Counted from the first letter of the stretch, positions 49,014-57,198 are shown. The stretch is 60,155 nucleotides of DNA from DATMNI01 sp035570275 (GCA_035570275.1 DATMNI010000167.1:1-60155), one strand, 5' to 3'. The notes: a model not told the origin generated them from the letters alone. A program made the numbers and translations.

Positions 49014-49255
49014 TCCGCCCAGGGCAACTGGCCCATCTCACAATTCCGCACACCTGACGGTGCTTGGCCGAGAGGGATGATATGTGGGGTTACCTTCCAT
49101 TGGCCCCAAACATTCCGGGGAGTTGCCACCAAGCGAGGCCCGAGATTGGATCGGGCAGTCCGAGGTCATTTTAGGCAACGGCGTCAAATAATGAAAACGC
49201 CTACGGGCCTTTGTTGGTTTCCCCCGTGCTATCGTTGAAAAACCCGGAGGCCCCC

Positions 49256-51157
49256 ATGCGCGTAACCGCATTCTTCACGCTACTTGTCACACAGGCCTGG
49301 AGTCCCGCCCTGCTGGCGCAGCCTGAACCGCGCTACGAAATCGCCGCCGCCGGGAACGTCATGGTCGCCATGCGCGACGGCGTGAAACTCGCCACCGACA
49401 TCTACCGCCCTGCCCGCAACGGCGCACTCGTCGAAGGCAAGTTTCCGGTCATCCTGGAGCGCACTCCTTATAACAAGGAGGTCGGCGCCCGGTCGGAGTT
49501 CTACCTGGTATCGCACGGATACGTGGTCGTCCTGCAGGACGTCCGCGGCCGCTACCAATCCGAAGGCCATTGGGTCCCCATCCGCGACGACCCCAACGAC
49601 GGCTTCGACACTGCCCAGTGGATCGGCGCGCAGCCCTGGTCGGATGGTAACATCGGCACCATGGGGTCGTCCTACGGCGGCGCCACCCAGCACGCTCTCG
49701 CCATCGCCAATGCTCCCTACGTGAAGGCCATGATTCCGCGCAATGCCATGTCGGATTTCGGCTGGTACGGAGTCCGCCACAACGGCGCCTTCGAGTTGCG
49801 CTGGCTCAACTGGGTGCTTACGCTCGGCAACGCCGCGGGAACCGCCAACGCCGTGCCGGCGGCGTTGCGCGCCGCGGCCGACCGGGCATCGGCAGCCGCG
49901 CTGGTGGATATGGGAAACCGCGTCCGCGAGTACGTGCGCAGCCTCCCTCTGCGCCCCGGCACCACACCGCTGAAGTTCGCGCCTGACTACGAAGCCTGGC
50001 TCGTCAAGGCAATGAGCCACGGCGATTACGACAGCTTCTGGAAAAACCACGGCTCCAGCGTAGTGGACCACCTGGCCGAGTACAAAGATATTCCCGCCTA
50101 CCACACCACCGGCTGGTACGATTCGTGGGGCACCCAGGTGGCGAACCTGAATTTCGTGGAGCTGCGAAAAGCCAAGAAGAGCCTGCAGCGCCTGATCGTG
50201 GGGCCCTGGATTCACAGCTCCGAAACCATCAGCTACGCCGGGGAGGCCCAGTTCACCGAAGACGCCGCGCTCGACCTCCAGGCCTTTCAACTGCGGTGGT
50301 TCGATCACTGGCTGAAGGGCATCGACAACGGCGTGGACCGGGAACCGCCGGTCCGTATCTACGTGATGGGAGGCGGCGACGCCCACAAGACGCCCGAGGG
50401 CCGCATTTTCGTCGGCGGCCACTGGCGCGAGGAGCGGGAATGGCCGCTGGCGCGCAGCGTTCCCACCCCCTACTACCTGCACGCGGGCGGCGTTCTTTCG
50501 CCGGCCCAGCCCGCGGCCGAGACCCGTGATGGCTCCGGGGCCACCACCTACCTGTTCGATCCCCGCAACCCGGTGCCGACGCTGGGCGGCAACGTCTCCT
50601 CGCAGGGCACGCTGATGTTCCAGGGCGCCGCCGACCAGCGCTGCCGCCCCGACTTCTGGCTCTGCTCCGATTCGAAACCGCTATCCACCCGCAACGACAT
50701 CCTGGTGTTTCAGACCCCGCCCCTGGCCGCCGCCCTGGAAGTCACCGGCCGGCTCATCGTCAAACTGTGGGCGGCTTCCAACTCACCCGATACCGATTTC
50801 ACCGCCAAGCTGATCGATGTCTACCCGCCCAATGCCGACTTCCCGGCCGGTGTGGATCTCAATATCGCCGACAGTATTGTGCGCGCCCGCTACCACGGCG
50901 GCCTCGGCAAAGCCGAACTGCTCAAACCCGGCCAGCCCTACGAGTTCACCATTGAAATGTATCCCACGTCGCTGGTTTTCCAGAAGGGCCACCGCATCCG
51001 CATCGACATTTCGAGCAGCAACTTCCCGCGGTTCGACATCAACCCGAATACGGGCGAGCCGCTCAATGACAACCGGCGCTGGCAGATCGCGGAAAACACG
51101 GTATACACCGATGCCGGGCACGCTTCGCGGATCGTGCTGCCGGTGGTGCCGCAGTAA
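49256..51157 (+). CDS. secreted CocE/NonD-family hydrolase (peptidase S15-like)
   Basis: A 633-residue protein. ATG 49256 with CGGAGG upstream gives a signal peptide (RVTAFFTLLVTQAWSPALLA). The alpha/beta hydrolase domain has MVAMRDGVKLATDIYRPA, VVLQDVRGRYQSEG and the nucleophile elbow GTMGSSYGGATQ. An acidic residue and the catalytic histidine (GPWIHSSE) come later. The C-terminal half is the jelly-roll (X-Pro dipeptidyl-peptidase C-terminal) domain (LEVTGRLIVKLWAASNSPDT, RIRIDISSSNFPRFDINPNT). Members hydrolyse acyl esters or amides; the substrate here is unknown. Confidence 0.92.
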   Translation: MRVTAFFTLLVTQAWSPALLAQPEPRYEIAAAGNVMVAMRDGVKLATDIYRPARNGALVEGKFPVILERTPYNKEVGARSEFYLVSHGYVVVLQDVRGRYQSEGHWVPIRDDPNDGFDTAQWIGAQPWSDGNIGTMGSSYGGATQHALAIANAPYVKAMIPRNAMSDFGWYGVRHNGAFELRWLNWVLTLGNAAGTANAVPAALRAAADRASAAALVDMGNRVREYVRSLPLRPGTTPLKFAPDYEAWLVKAMSHGDYDSFWKNHGSSVVDHLAEYKDIPAYHTTGWYDSWGTQVANLNFVELRKAKKSLQRLIVGPWIHSSETISYAGEAQFTEDAALDLQAFQLRWFDHWLKGIDNGVDREPPVRIYVMGGGDAHKTPEGRIFVGGHWREEREWPLARSVPTPYYLHAGGVLSPAQPAAETRDGSGATTYLFDPRNPVPTLGGNVSSQGTLMFQGAADQRCRPDFWLCSDSKPLSTRNDILVFQTPPLAAALEVTGRLIVKLWAASNSPDTDFTAKLIDVYPPNADFPAGVDLNIADSIVRARYHGGLGKAELLKPGQPYEFTIEMYPTSLVFQKGHRIRIDISSSNFPRFDINPNTGEPLNDNRRWQIAENTVYTDAGHASRIVLPVVPQ

Positions 51158-51236
51158 CACTGGCCTCCGATTGCCGTTGAGTATTTTAGAACGCGCCTGC
51201 CGGTGTCAAGCCGCACGTGAGAAGATCAACCATACG

Positions 51237-51593
51237 GTGAGTGTCCAAATTTTCGGCGTGAAGAATTCGCCGGCGACGCGTGCGGCGGAGCGCTTCTTCA
51301 AAGAGCGGCGCGCCGTCATTCACATGGTCGATCTCAAGAAGAAAGCCATCGCCGCCGGTGAGATCAAGCGATTCGTGGAGCGCTTCGGTTGGGCCGGGCT
51401 GCTGGACACCGGGGGCAAGCCCTACATTGAAGGCGGGCTCAAATACCTCAAGCTCTCCGAACCGGAACTGATGGGGCGGATCGAACGGGAGCCCGCCCTG
51501 CTGCGGCTCCCGCTGGTTCGCGGCGGCAAACTGTTCAGCATCGGGCACGATGAAGAGGGCTGGAAAGCGATGCTCGCAGCTCCCGCCGTATGA
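51237..51593 (+). CDS. ArsC/Spx-family protein without the usual cysteine
   Basis: This encodes 118 residues from GTG 51237. The thioredoxin-like ArsC fold is recognisable: VQIFGVKNSPATRAAERFFK, HMVDLKKKAIAAGEIKRFVE, and LLRLPLVRGGKLFSIGHDEE with the conserved basic residue. The first-strand loop normally holds the redox Cys (KNxxC); here it is KNSPATR, so arsenate reductase chemistry is unlikely. A regulatory or structural role is possible. It lies 79 bases after the CocE-type gene. Confidence 0.8.
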   Translation: MSVQIFGVKNSPATRAAERFFKERRAVIHMVDLKKKAIAAGEIKRFVERFGWAGLLDTGGKPYIEGGLKYLKLSEPELMGRIEREPALLRLPLVRGGKLFSIGHDEEGWKAMLAAPAV

Positions 51594-51599
51594 GCGCCC

Positions 51600-51705
51600 A
51601 ACCGCCGGCGCCGCGGTAGTTTGGCACCACGGTTTCGGGCGGCAGTACCGCATCCAGCGCTCCATTTCGCCAGCACTTTGCGAGAACGCCGCCGCCCTCA
51701 CGGTA
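51600..51705 (-). pseudogene. aldo/keto reductase C-terminal relic
   Basis: The minus strand reads SAGEMERW, and in the next frame LDAVLPPETVVPNYRGAGG. This matches the tail of the intact reductase below (LSAGEMERLDAALPPEAV) at protein and DNA level, with one frame change. Confidence 0.6.
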
Positions 51706-51869
51706 TCCGCTGGTGCAGCAGATTGCGAACATTTTCAGGGAGAACCATCGGGCTGGCCGCGCCATGTGCGTCACGCCCGGCGATGTCGCTTTCGCTGTCG
51801 CCGCCGTCTTCGCCGTTTCTCGGGGTCGCCAGAAAGCCGTGAACGTCGAAGGTGCTTGTCAAGCCGAAG

Positions 51870-52012
51870 CCCACTATCTCCCCATGGGAGTTGATAGCCG
51901 TACGGCCAAGGCCAAGACTGCCTACCAGGATTTCCTCATGCTCTGGAAAGACGCCGACCGCGACATCCCGATCTTCAAGCAAGCTGAGGCCGAATACGCC
52001 AAGCTGCGGTAA
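51870..52012 (+). pseudogene. C-terminal TPR tail relic (kinase/TPR protein type)
   Basis: The frame ending at 52012 reads SRTAKAKTAYQDFLMLWKDA then DRDIPIFKQAEAEYAKLR. I recognise this as the usual tail of Solibacter-type serine/threonine kinase/TPR proteins. Nothing of the kinase or earlier TPR units precedes it. Confidence 0.55.
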
Positions 52013-52090
52013 ACCGCCACCGCCATGGCGGTTTCTAACGCTAAGTCATTGATTCTTCGTTCAAGAACCGCCAGAGCGGTGGCGGTTTTG
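52011..52090. terminator. 13-base inverted repeat between convergent ends
   Basis: AAACCGCCACCGC (52011-52023) and its exact inverse GCGGTGGCGGTTT (52076-52088), followed by TG. It separates the plus-strand TPR relic from the minus-strand reductase. Probably a bidirectional terminator or repeat pair. Confidence 0.5.
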
Positions 52091-52096
52091 GAGTAC

Positions 52097-53083
52097 CTAC
52101 CGGTCGATGAAGGCCATTAGCCGCTCGTTATAGCGCGGGCCAGCCACGGCTTCGGGCGGCAGCGCCGCGTCCAGGCGTTCCATCTCGCCGGCGCTTAGCG
52201 AGAGCGCCGCCGCGCCCACGTTCTCCTCCAGGTAACCGCGCCGCTTGGTGCCGGGGATGGGCACGATGTCGCTGCCCTTGTGCAGCAGCCACGCAATCGC
52301 GACTTGCGCCGGGGTGGCGTTCCGGGCGGCCGCCAGTTGGCGCAACGCCGCCGCCGCGCTCATGTTCCGGTCGAAGTTGGCGCCCTGAAACCGCGGATCG
52401 CTGAACCGCCAGTCGGTCGGCGGATACTCCTCGGAGCGCTTCGCCGATCCCGCCAGAAAGCCCCGGCCGAGCGGGGCGAAAGGCACCAGTCCGATCCCCA
52501 GTTCGCGCAGCACCGGGATGATGCCGGGCTCCAGATTGCGCTCCCAGAGCGAGTACTCGCTTTGCAGCACCGAGATGGCGTGCGTGGCATGGGCCCGGCG
52601 AATGGTCGCCTCGCCGGCTTCGGAGAGCCCCAGAAACCGCACTTTGCCTTCTCTCACCAGATCGGCCATGGCGCCTACAGTGTCTTCGATGGGCACAGCC
52701 GGGTCGACCCGGTGCTGGTAGAAGACATCGATGCGGTCCGTGCCCAGTCGCCGGAGCGACGCTTCCGCCACCTCTTTCACGTGCGCCGGGCGGCTGTCCA
52801 GGGCCACCGCTTTTCCGCCCTCGAAGCGCCAGCCGAACTTGGTTGCGATCGCCACTTTGTCGCGTCGGCCAGCCAGCGCGCGCCCCAGCAACTCCTCATT
52901 CAAGAATGGCCCATAGGCCTCGGCGGTATCGAAGAGAGTTACCCCCAATTCCAGCGCCCGATGAATGGTGGCAATCGACTCGCGGTCGTCCGGCACGCCA
53001 TAAGACTGGCTCATCCCCAAACAACCCAGGCCCAGCGCCGATACGGCAAGTCCCTGCGTCCCCAGCTTCCGTTCCGTCAACAT
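52097..53083 (-). CDS. aldo/keto reductase
   Basis: A 328-residue NADPH-dependent (beta/alpha)8 oxidoreductase of the YajO/Tas-like group. The catalytic tetrad is visible: Asp and Tyr in FDTAEAYGPFLNEELLGRAL, Lys in VAIATKFGW, and His in IDVFYQHRVDP. The cofactor-end motif is VPIPGTKRRGYLEENVGA. It reduces aldehydes or ketones; the substrate is unknown. ATG 53083 gives the standard family N terminus (MLTERKLGTQGLAVSALGLG). A relic of a second copy's tail lies 390 bases away. Confidence 0.93.
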   Translation of the reverse strand: MLTERKLGTQGLAVSALGLGCLGMSQSYGVPDDRESIATIHRALELGVTLFDTAEAYGPFLNEELLGRALAGRRDKVAIATKFGWRFEGGKAVALDSRPAHVKEVAEASLRRLGTDRIDVFYQHRVDPAVPIEDTVGAMADLVREGKVRFLGLSEAGEATIRRAHATHAISVLQSEYSLWERNLEPGIIPVLRELGIGLVPFAPLGRGFLAGSAKRSEEYPPTDWRFSDPRFQGANFDRNMSAAAALRQLAAARNATPAQVAIAWLLHKGSDIVPIPGTKRRGYLEENVGAAALSLSAGEMERLDAALPPEAVAGPRYNERLMAFIDR

Positions 53084-53107
53084 CCGCTCTATTGTAACGG
53101 GCTTCGT

Positions 53108-53135
53108 GGCACAGGCATTCCCTGCCAGTGTCTGG
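53108..53135 (+). repeat. palindromic repeat family 2, copy 2
   Basis: GGCACAGGCATTCCCTGCCA followed by GTGTCTGG. Forms one side of the bracket around the relic transposase. Confidence 0.7.
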
Positions 53136-53165
53136 AGTTTCTACAGTCTGGTCGGGCCAAAGTGA

Positions 53166-53193
53166 GACAGACGACCGGGTTCTGTCGTCTGTC
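53166..53193. repeat. GACAGAC hairpin, left
   Basis: GACAGACGAC-N8-GTCGTCTGTC, a perfect 10-base stem at the 3' border of the relic transposase. Related to the hairpin at 53386-53413. Confidence 0.7.
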
Positions 53194-53385
53194 ACCCAGC
53201 CCGCGCTTGACCTTTGCCATGTTTCTCTCTTTGAGCCATCGCATGGTGGTGGGGAGTGTCCCGTTGGAGATCGCGTGGACGTGATTGGGCATGACCGCGC
53301 ACGCGTGGAGTTGGTTGAAGAGGCGAACCGTCTCCCCATCCAGGCACGCGTACACAACTACACCGGCGAGTGTCTGGCGAGGCAT
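53194..53385 (-). pseudogene. REP-associated (Y1/IS200-like) transposase relic
   Basis: ATG 53385 reads MPRQTLAGVVVYACLDGETV, then LFNQLHACAVMPNHVHAISN and GTLPTTMRWLKERNMAKVK. PNHVH is the HUH metal/nuclease motif of Y1 transposases, followed by the helix in which RAYT proteins carry their RHL-like LPTTMRWLK block. Only about 64 of some 150-250 residues remain, and the catalytic Tyr helix is missing. Both sides carry palindromic repeats, as in REP/RAYT units. Confidence 0.65.
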
Positions 53386-53413
53386 GACAGACCACGAAAG
53401 ACGATGGTCTGTC
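53386..53413. repeat. GACAGAC hairpin, right
   Basis: GACAGACCA-N10-TGGTCTGTC, a 9-base perfect stem directly adjoining the start of the relic transposase. Confidence 0.7.
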
Positions 53414-53443
53414 CCACCTTCTCCCAGAAATGTACAAACTCAA

Positions 53444-53470
53444 GGCACAGGCATTCCTGCCGGTGTGGTT
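53444..53470 (+). repeat. palindromic repeat family 2, copy 3
   Basis: GGCACAGGCATTCCTGCCGG then TGTGGTT. Nearly identical to the copy at 19478. Lies 34 bases before pgsA. Confidence 0.8.
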
Positions 53471-53503
53471 TGTTCTTCCATCGCGGTATAGTTGGTTTGT
53501 GCG

Positions 53504-54193
53504 ATGAATCTTCCCAACGCGCTTACGATACTCCGGATCTTTTTCGTTCCGATGCTGGTGGCGGCGCTGGTCCAGGAGAATTTCGCATTGCACGTGCGCG
53601 GCGTGACCGTAACCAATGAATGGCTGTCGCTGGCCATCTTCCTTTTGGCGGCCGGCACGGACTTGTTGGACGGCTTCCTGGCGCGCCGGTGGAAGCAGGT
53701 GACCACGATCGGAACGCTGCTCGACCCTATCGCGGACAAACTGCTGGTTTCGGCGGCCATGATTTCGCTGGTCCAGGTGCGCGCCATGCCGGGCTGGATG
53801 GCCATTTTGATCATCGGGCGCGAGATCGCCGTGTCGGGGCTGCGCGCCATTGCCGCGGCCGAAGGCTACGTCATCAAAGCCAGCGACCTGGGCAAGACCA
53901 AAATGTTGTCGCAGGTGGTGGCCATCTCCTGCATGATGCTCAGCGTCCGGCGCCCGGCGCTGCACCCGGCCAGCGTGGTGCTGATGTGGGGCGTGATCGT
54001 GTTTGCGCTGCTCTCCGCGGTGAGTTACTTCGGCAAATTCTGGCACAAGGTGGACGAGCGCGTAAAAAATCGCAGACGCCAGGAGTTGCTGGCGCTGGAG
54101 CGCAAGCGGCAGCGCGCCCGCATGCGTCAGAGAGGTTCGAGAGCGGCCGGAGGCTTGGCCGGCACAATCTGGAAGCCGCCCGAAGTGAGTTGA
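53504..54193 (+). CDS. pgsA: CDP-diacylglycerol-glycerol-3-phosphate 3-phosphatidyltransferase
   Basis: A 229-residue inner-membrane enzyme making phosphatidylglycerol-phosphate. The CDP-alcohol phosphotransferase signature is complete: DLLDGFLARRWKQVTTIG followed by TLLDPIAD, i.e. DGx2ARx8Gx3Dx3D. About five hydrophobic segments follow the start MNLPNALTILRIFFVPMLVA. ATG 53504 was preferred over the GTG/ATG starts 12 bases upstream because the family begins MNLPN. The basic tail overlaps, on the opposite strand, the end of the RodZ-like gene by 67 bases. Confidence 0.93.
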   Translation: MNLPNALTILRIFFVPMLVAALVQENFALHVRGVTVTNEWLSLAIFLLAAGTDLLDGFLARRWKQVTTIGTLLDPIADKLLVSAAMISLVQVRAMPGWMAILIIGREIAVSGLRAIAAAEGYVIKASDLGKTKMLSQVVAISCMMLSVRRPALHPASVVLMWGVIVFALLSAVSYFGKFWHKVDERVKNRRRQELLALERKRQRARMRQRGSRAAGGLAGTIWKPPEVS

Positions 54194-55068
54194 ACCGTCC
54201 GCACCTGGCCTTTCGGCCCCACCTCGCCAATCGGCTTGCCATTCAGCGTGATGTTGACGCTGCCCGCGTTCCCCAGGCGCAGCAACACGGTGCCCGAGGT
54301 CTCCACGGTGCGCGTCTGATTGGCTTCAAGAGTTCCCGAGAACGAGTACTTTCCGTCGATGCGCACCAGTATCCAAACCGCCTCGACGGCCGTAACCGCC
54401 ACGTGGACGGTGGCGTTCCGATCGGCCTGCGCCACTTGGGATAACGGTGTTGACGATTGGGGCGGGGTGGAAGCAGGAGGCGCCGCAGCCACTGGTTCCG
54501 GGGGCGGCTGGGCGGACGGATTCCGGTTTGGCGGAGCGGCAGCAGTTTCCGGTACGGCCACCGGCGGCGCGGCCGTTGACGAAACCGGCGGCGCAGCCGA
54601 TGAAGAAACCGGCGGCGCGGACGTTGGCGCCGTCTCCGCGATGTGGGGGCGTTGCATCCACCGGTACACTCCCGAGCAGATCAGCAGGGCCACCACCAGG
54701 ATGGCCGCGGCGGAGATAGAGCCGGACCAACGGAAGCGGCTTTCCCCGACACGCTCCCATTCCTCCATTTTGGGCACGTGGAATTCGGATTCACTGGCTT
54801 TTGCCTTGGCGGCGAGTTGCAGGACTTCCGGCAGCGGTTCCAGAACACGCTGCACCTGACCGGCGAGTTCCTCTTCGTCAAGGCCCAGCATCCGCGCGTA
54901 TTGCCGCACGAAACTCTTGGTGAAGACGCCGCCTGGCAGCTTGTTGAATTCCCCGGTTTCAATGGCGGTCAGAAACCTTGAGGAGATCTTCAGCTCGCGG
55001 GAGATTTGGTCGATTGCGAGATTGCGTTTTAACCGCTCAGCTCGCAGCGTCTCGCCAACCGACTTCAT
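54127..55068 (-). CDS. RodZ-like HTH/transmembrane protein with DUF4115 domain
   Basis: This encodes 313 residues. ATG 55068 (MKSVGETLRAERLKRN) has AGGAGAG 8 bases upstream. The N-terminal HTH_25 domain (about 5-75; LAIDQISRELKISSRFLTAI, FVRQYARMLGLDEEEL) is followed by one transmembrane helix (about 117-137). A long Pro/Ala/Ser linker (about 145-215) leads to a C-terminal DUF4115 beta-domain (VHVAVTAVEAVWILVRIDGK, TVLLRLGNAGSVNITLNGKP). RodZ proteins link MreB to the cell wall and maintain rod shape; in acidobacteria this layout is common near pgsA. Confidence 0.87.
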   Translation of the reverse strand: MKSVGETLRAERLKRNLAIDQISRELKISSRFLTAIETGEFNKLPGGVFTKSFVRQYARMLGLDEEELAGQVQRVLEPLPEVLQLAAKAKASESEFHVPKMEEWERVGESRFRWSGSISAAAILVVALLICSGVYRWMQRPHIAETAPTSAPPVSSSAAPPVSSTAAPPVAVPETAAAPPNRNPSAQPPPEPVAAAPPASTPPQSSTPLSQVAQADRNATVHVAVTAVEAVWILVRIDGKYSFSGTLEANQTRTVETSGTVLLRLGNAGSVNITLNGKPIGEVGPKGQVRTVQLTSGGFQIVPAKPPAALEPL

Positions 55069-55191
55069 AGGGACAACTCTCCTGGAGCCTCTGACCACAT
55101 GATACTACGCGGAATATCCGCGGGTCCGCGGCGCGCCTCCACGTGTGCGGAAGGCAATGTCTCCGAGGGTTTTCTCTGCGACACCTGGAAC

Positions 55192-56379
55192 CTAGAACAA
55201 CCGCATTTGCTGGTCGAATTCGGTGGCGCGCACGTACTCCAGCCGCTCAGCCTCTTCGGTCCGGCCCCAACCTTCGAGAATCCACACCATCTCGCGGGCC
55301 GATTCGCTGAGCACCGCGCGGTCGTCCCGTTCCCCGGCGGCGGCGTGCCACTGCTGCATCAACTCGAAACACTCAGCCATGCGGCCCTGCTCGCGCGCCA
55401 GGCGGCGGCCCAATCGGGCCAGCGCGCTCCGTTCCGCCCATCCCAACGGCGAATCCGAACAATGGAAGGCGCGTTGGATGGGCCGCAGCGGATCGCCGTT
55501 GGATTCGGGTCCGGCCTCGGAAACCATCAGCGTGGAGCAGCGCCCGCCGAAGATGAGTTGGCCGGGCGCCGGTTCATGCGCGCCGTCCATCAGCACGCCA
55601 TCCACCGCCACGCCATCCATCAGCGCTCCATCGATCAGAAGCAGGAAACGCCGCGCCCGGCAGAATTCGCGCAACCGCTCCAGGTTCGATGGCAGATCGC
55701 CCTCCAGCCGCATGCCCAGTTGCGTTGCCAGATCGCCCGCCAGCGCGGCCAGTGTGCGCGCGCCCGCTTCCAGTCGGAAGACTTCGTCGAAATCCTCGCC
55801 GAAGGACTGCGCAAACTCGAAGGCGAGCGCAATGCTGGTGATGGTTTCGACGCCCGGACGGTCGGCAATCGCGATGCCCAGTATTTCGAGATCGGCTTCC
55901 AGACGGCCCGCTTCGAGACGGGACTGGTGACCGCCTTCGTACGCGGCGCCGGGCACTGGCTCGGGTGGCCGCCAGGTCGCCGCGCGGTCCCGAACCCAGC
56001 GCTTCAACTTGCGCAGGCCGCCGAGGTTCAGTCCGTCGTAATCGAACCGCGGCTTCAGAACGGGCGGCGGCACGCAGTCATCGCATTTCACGAAGCCGAT
56101 GCGCACTCCCTCGGCGGCGGGTTCGGTGACCAGCGGCCCTTCCCATTGGGCGCGCGGCCAGCGCGAAGGCATGGCACTGCGCGAGAACAGCACCAGCACC
56201 ACATCGGCCATTCGGCCCTCGCGCGCCTTGGCGGCCAAATCGCCGCCCGCCTGCATCTCGCCTTCCTCGAGGAACACGCGCACATCGGCGCCGCGTTCCA
56301 GGAAGGCCGCGATGTCCGCCGCCAGCGCGCGGTCGGCCGCGGCGTAACAGAGAAATACGGCGGGGTTCAGAGCTTGCAC
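55192..56379 (-). CDS. TIR-domain protein with ATPase-like middle and helical C terminus
   Basis: A 395-residue protein. The TIR domain (about 1-115) starts AVFLCYAAADRALAADIAAF and continues DVRVFLEEGEMQAGGDLAAK and VVLVLFSRSAMPSRWPRAQW. The Glu after that Trp sits where the catalytic NADase Glu is found. The middle (about 170-300) has a Walker-B-like RRFLLLIDG but no clear P-loop, and is interrupted by a small tandem repeat (DGALMDGVAVDGVLMDGA). The C terminus is helical, TPR-like. GTG 56379 overlaps the methyltransferase gene by 13 bases. TIR proteins act as NAD-degrading effectors or signalling adaptors. Confidence 0.78.
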   Translation of the reverse strand: MQALNPAVFLCYAAADRALAADIAAFLERGADVRVFLEEGEMQAGGDLAAKAREGRMADVVLVLFSRSAMPSRWPRAQWEGPLVTEPAAEGVRIGFVKCDDCVPPPVLKPRFDYDGLNLGGLRKLKRWVRDRAATWRPPEPVPGAAYEGGHQSRLEAGRLEADLEILGIAIADRPGVETITSIALAFEFAQSFGEDFDEVFRLEAGARTLAALAGDLATQLGMRLEGDLPSNLERLREFCRARRFLLLIDGALMDGVAVDGVLMDGAHEPAPGQLIFGGRCSTLMVSEAGPESNGDPLRPIQRAFHCSDSPLGWAERSALARLGRRLAREQGRMAECFELMQQWHAAAGERDDRAVLSESAREMVWILEGWGRTEEAERLEYVRATEFDQQMRLF

Positions 56380-57029
56380 GCCAGCGTCAATCCATCCCCC
56401 AAGGGCACCAGGCTCAGCGCCACCCGGGTATCGCTATGCAATTGGCGGTTGAAGGCGCGGATGGCCTCGGTATCCACGGAGTGGTCCTCGGGGTCGATCA
56501 CGCTGCCGTCCCACAACACGTTGTCGGCAGCGATCAGCCCGCCCGGGCGCAGCAGCACCAGCGCGCGTTCGTAGTAATTCCAGTAATTGCTCTTGTCGGC
56601 GTCAATGAAAGCGAAATCGAAGCTGCCGGCCTGGCCGCCGGCGATCAACGCGTCCAGCGAATCCAGCGCCGGGCCCAGGCGAAGCTCGATCTTCGGCTCC
56701 ACGCCGGCCTCGCGCCAGATGCGTCGCGCCCGCGCCGTGAACTCCTCGCTGAGGTCGCAGGCGACGACTTTTCCATCCGGCGGCAGCGCCAGCGCCACCC
56801 AGGTGGAGCTGTAACCCATGAAGACGCCGATCTCCAGAGTCTTCCTGGCCCCCAGAATGCGCGCCAGCAGGTGCAGAAACTGGCCCTGCTCGGGCGCCGT
56901 CTGCATCGACGCCTGCGCGTGGTTTTCGGTCTCTTCCCGCAGCCGTTTCAGCGGCTCCGGCTCCCTCAGGGTCACCTCGCGAATGTAGCCGGCCAGTTCA
57001 TCGGTGATCGGTGTATGGGTTCGTGACAT
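56367..57029 (-). CDS. SAM-dependent O-methyltransferase (caffeoyl-CoA type)
   Basis: A 220-residue class I methyltransferase. ATG 57029 with GAGGG upstream; the longer frame is rejected. Motifs: QFLHLLARILGARKTLEIGV then FMGYSSTWVALALP (SAM-binding motif I), VVACDLSEEFTARARRIW, the metal-binding FDFAFIDADKSNYWNYYERA and GGLIAADNVLWDGSV. These enzymes methylate catechol-type hydroxyls with Mg2+ and SAM. It overlaps the following TIR gene, so the two form one transcription unit. Confidence 0.9.
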   Translation of the reverse strand: MSRTHTPITDELAGYIREVTLREPEPLKRLREETENHAQASMQTAPEQGQFLHLLARILGARKTLEIGVFMGYSSTWVALALPPDGKVVACDLSEEFTARARRIWREAGVEPKIELRLGPALDSLDALIAGGQAGSFDFAFIDADKSNYWNYYERALVLLRPGGLIAADNVLWDGSVIDPEDHSVDTEAIRAFNRQLHSDTRVALSLVPLGDGLTLACKL

Positions 57030-57104
57030 GCGAACCCTCAATTTTACCCCGCGCCAGTGCCTCAAGTCTCGATGTACGGGACCCAGCTTGCTAACCGGAC
57101 TCTC

Positions 57105-57152
57105 GGTAGTACGTCTACCCTGCAAGGCGGGATTTTGGGTAGAATCTCTACC
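57105..57152 (+). promoter_or_regulatory. paired GGTAG-N5-CTACC operators
   Basis: GGTAGTACGTCTACC (57105-57119) and GGTAGAATCTCTACC (57138-57152), two 15-base dyads starting 33 bases apart (about three helical turns). They are 46 bases upstream of the second ADOP start and also near the divergent methyltransferase gene. Dimeric repressor sites are likely; the regulator is unknown. Confidence 0.6.
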
Positions 57153-57198
57153 AGCGTGGCGGGGCACACGGTTGTTGGCCCTGACCGGAAAGGTTGCT

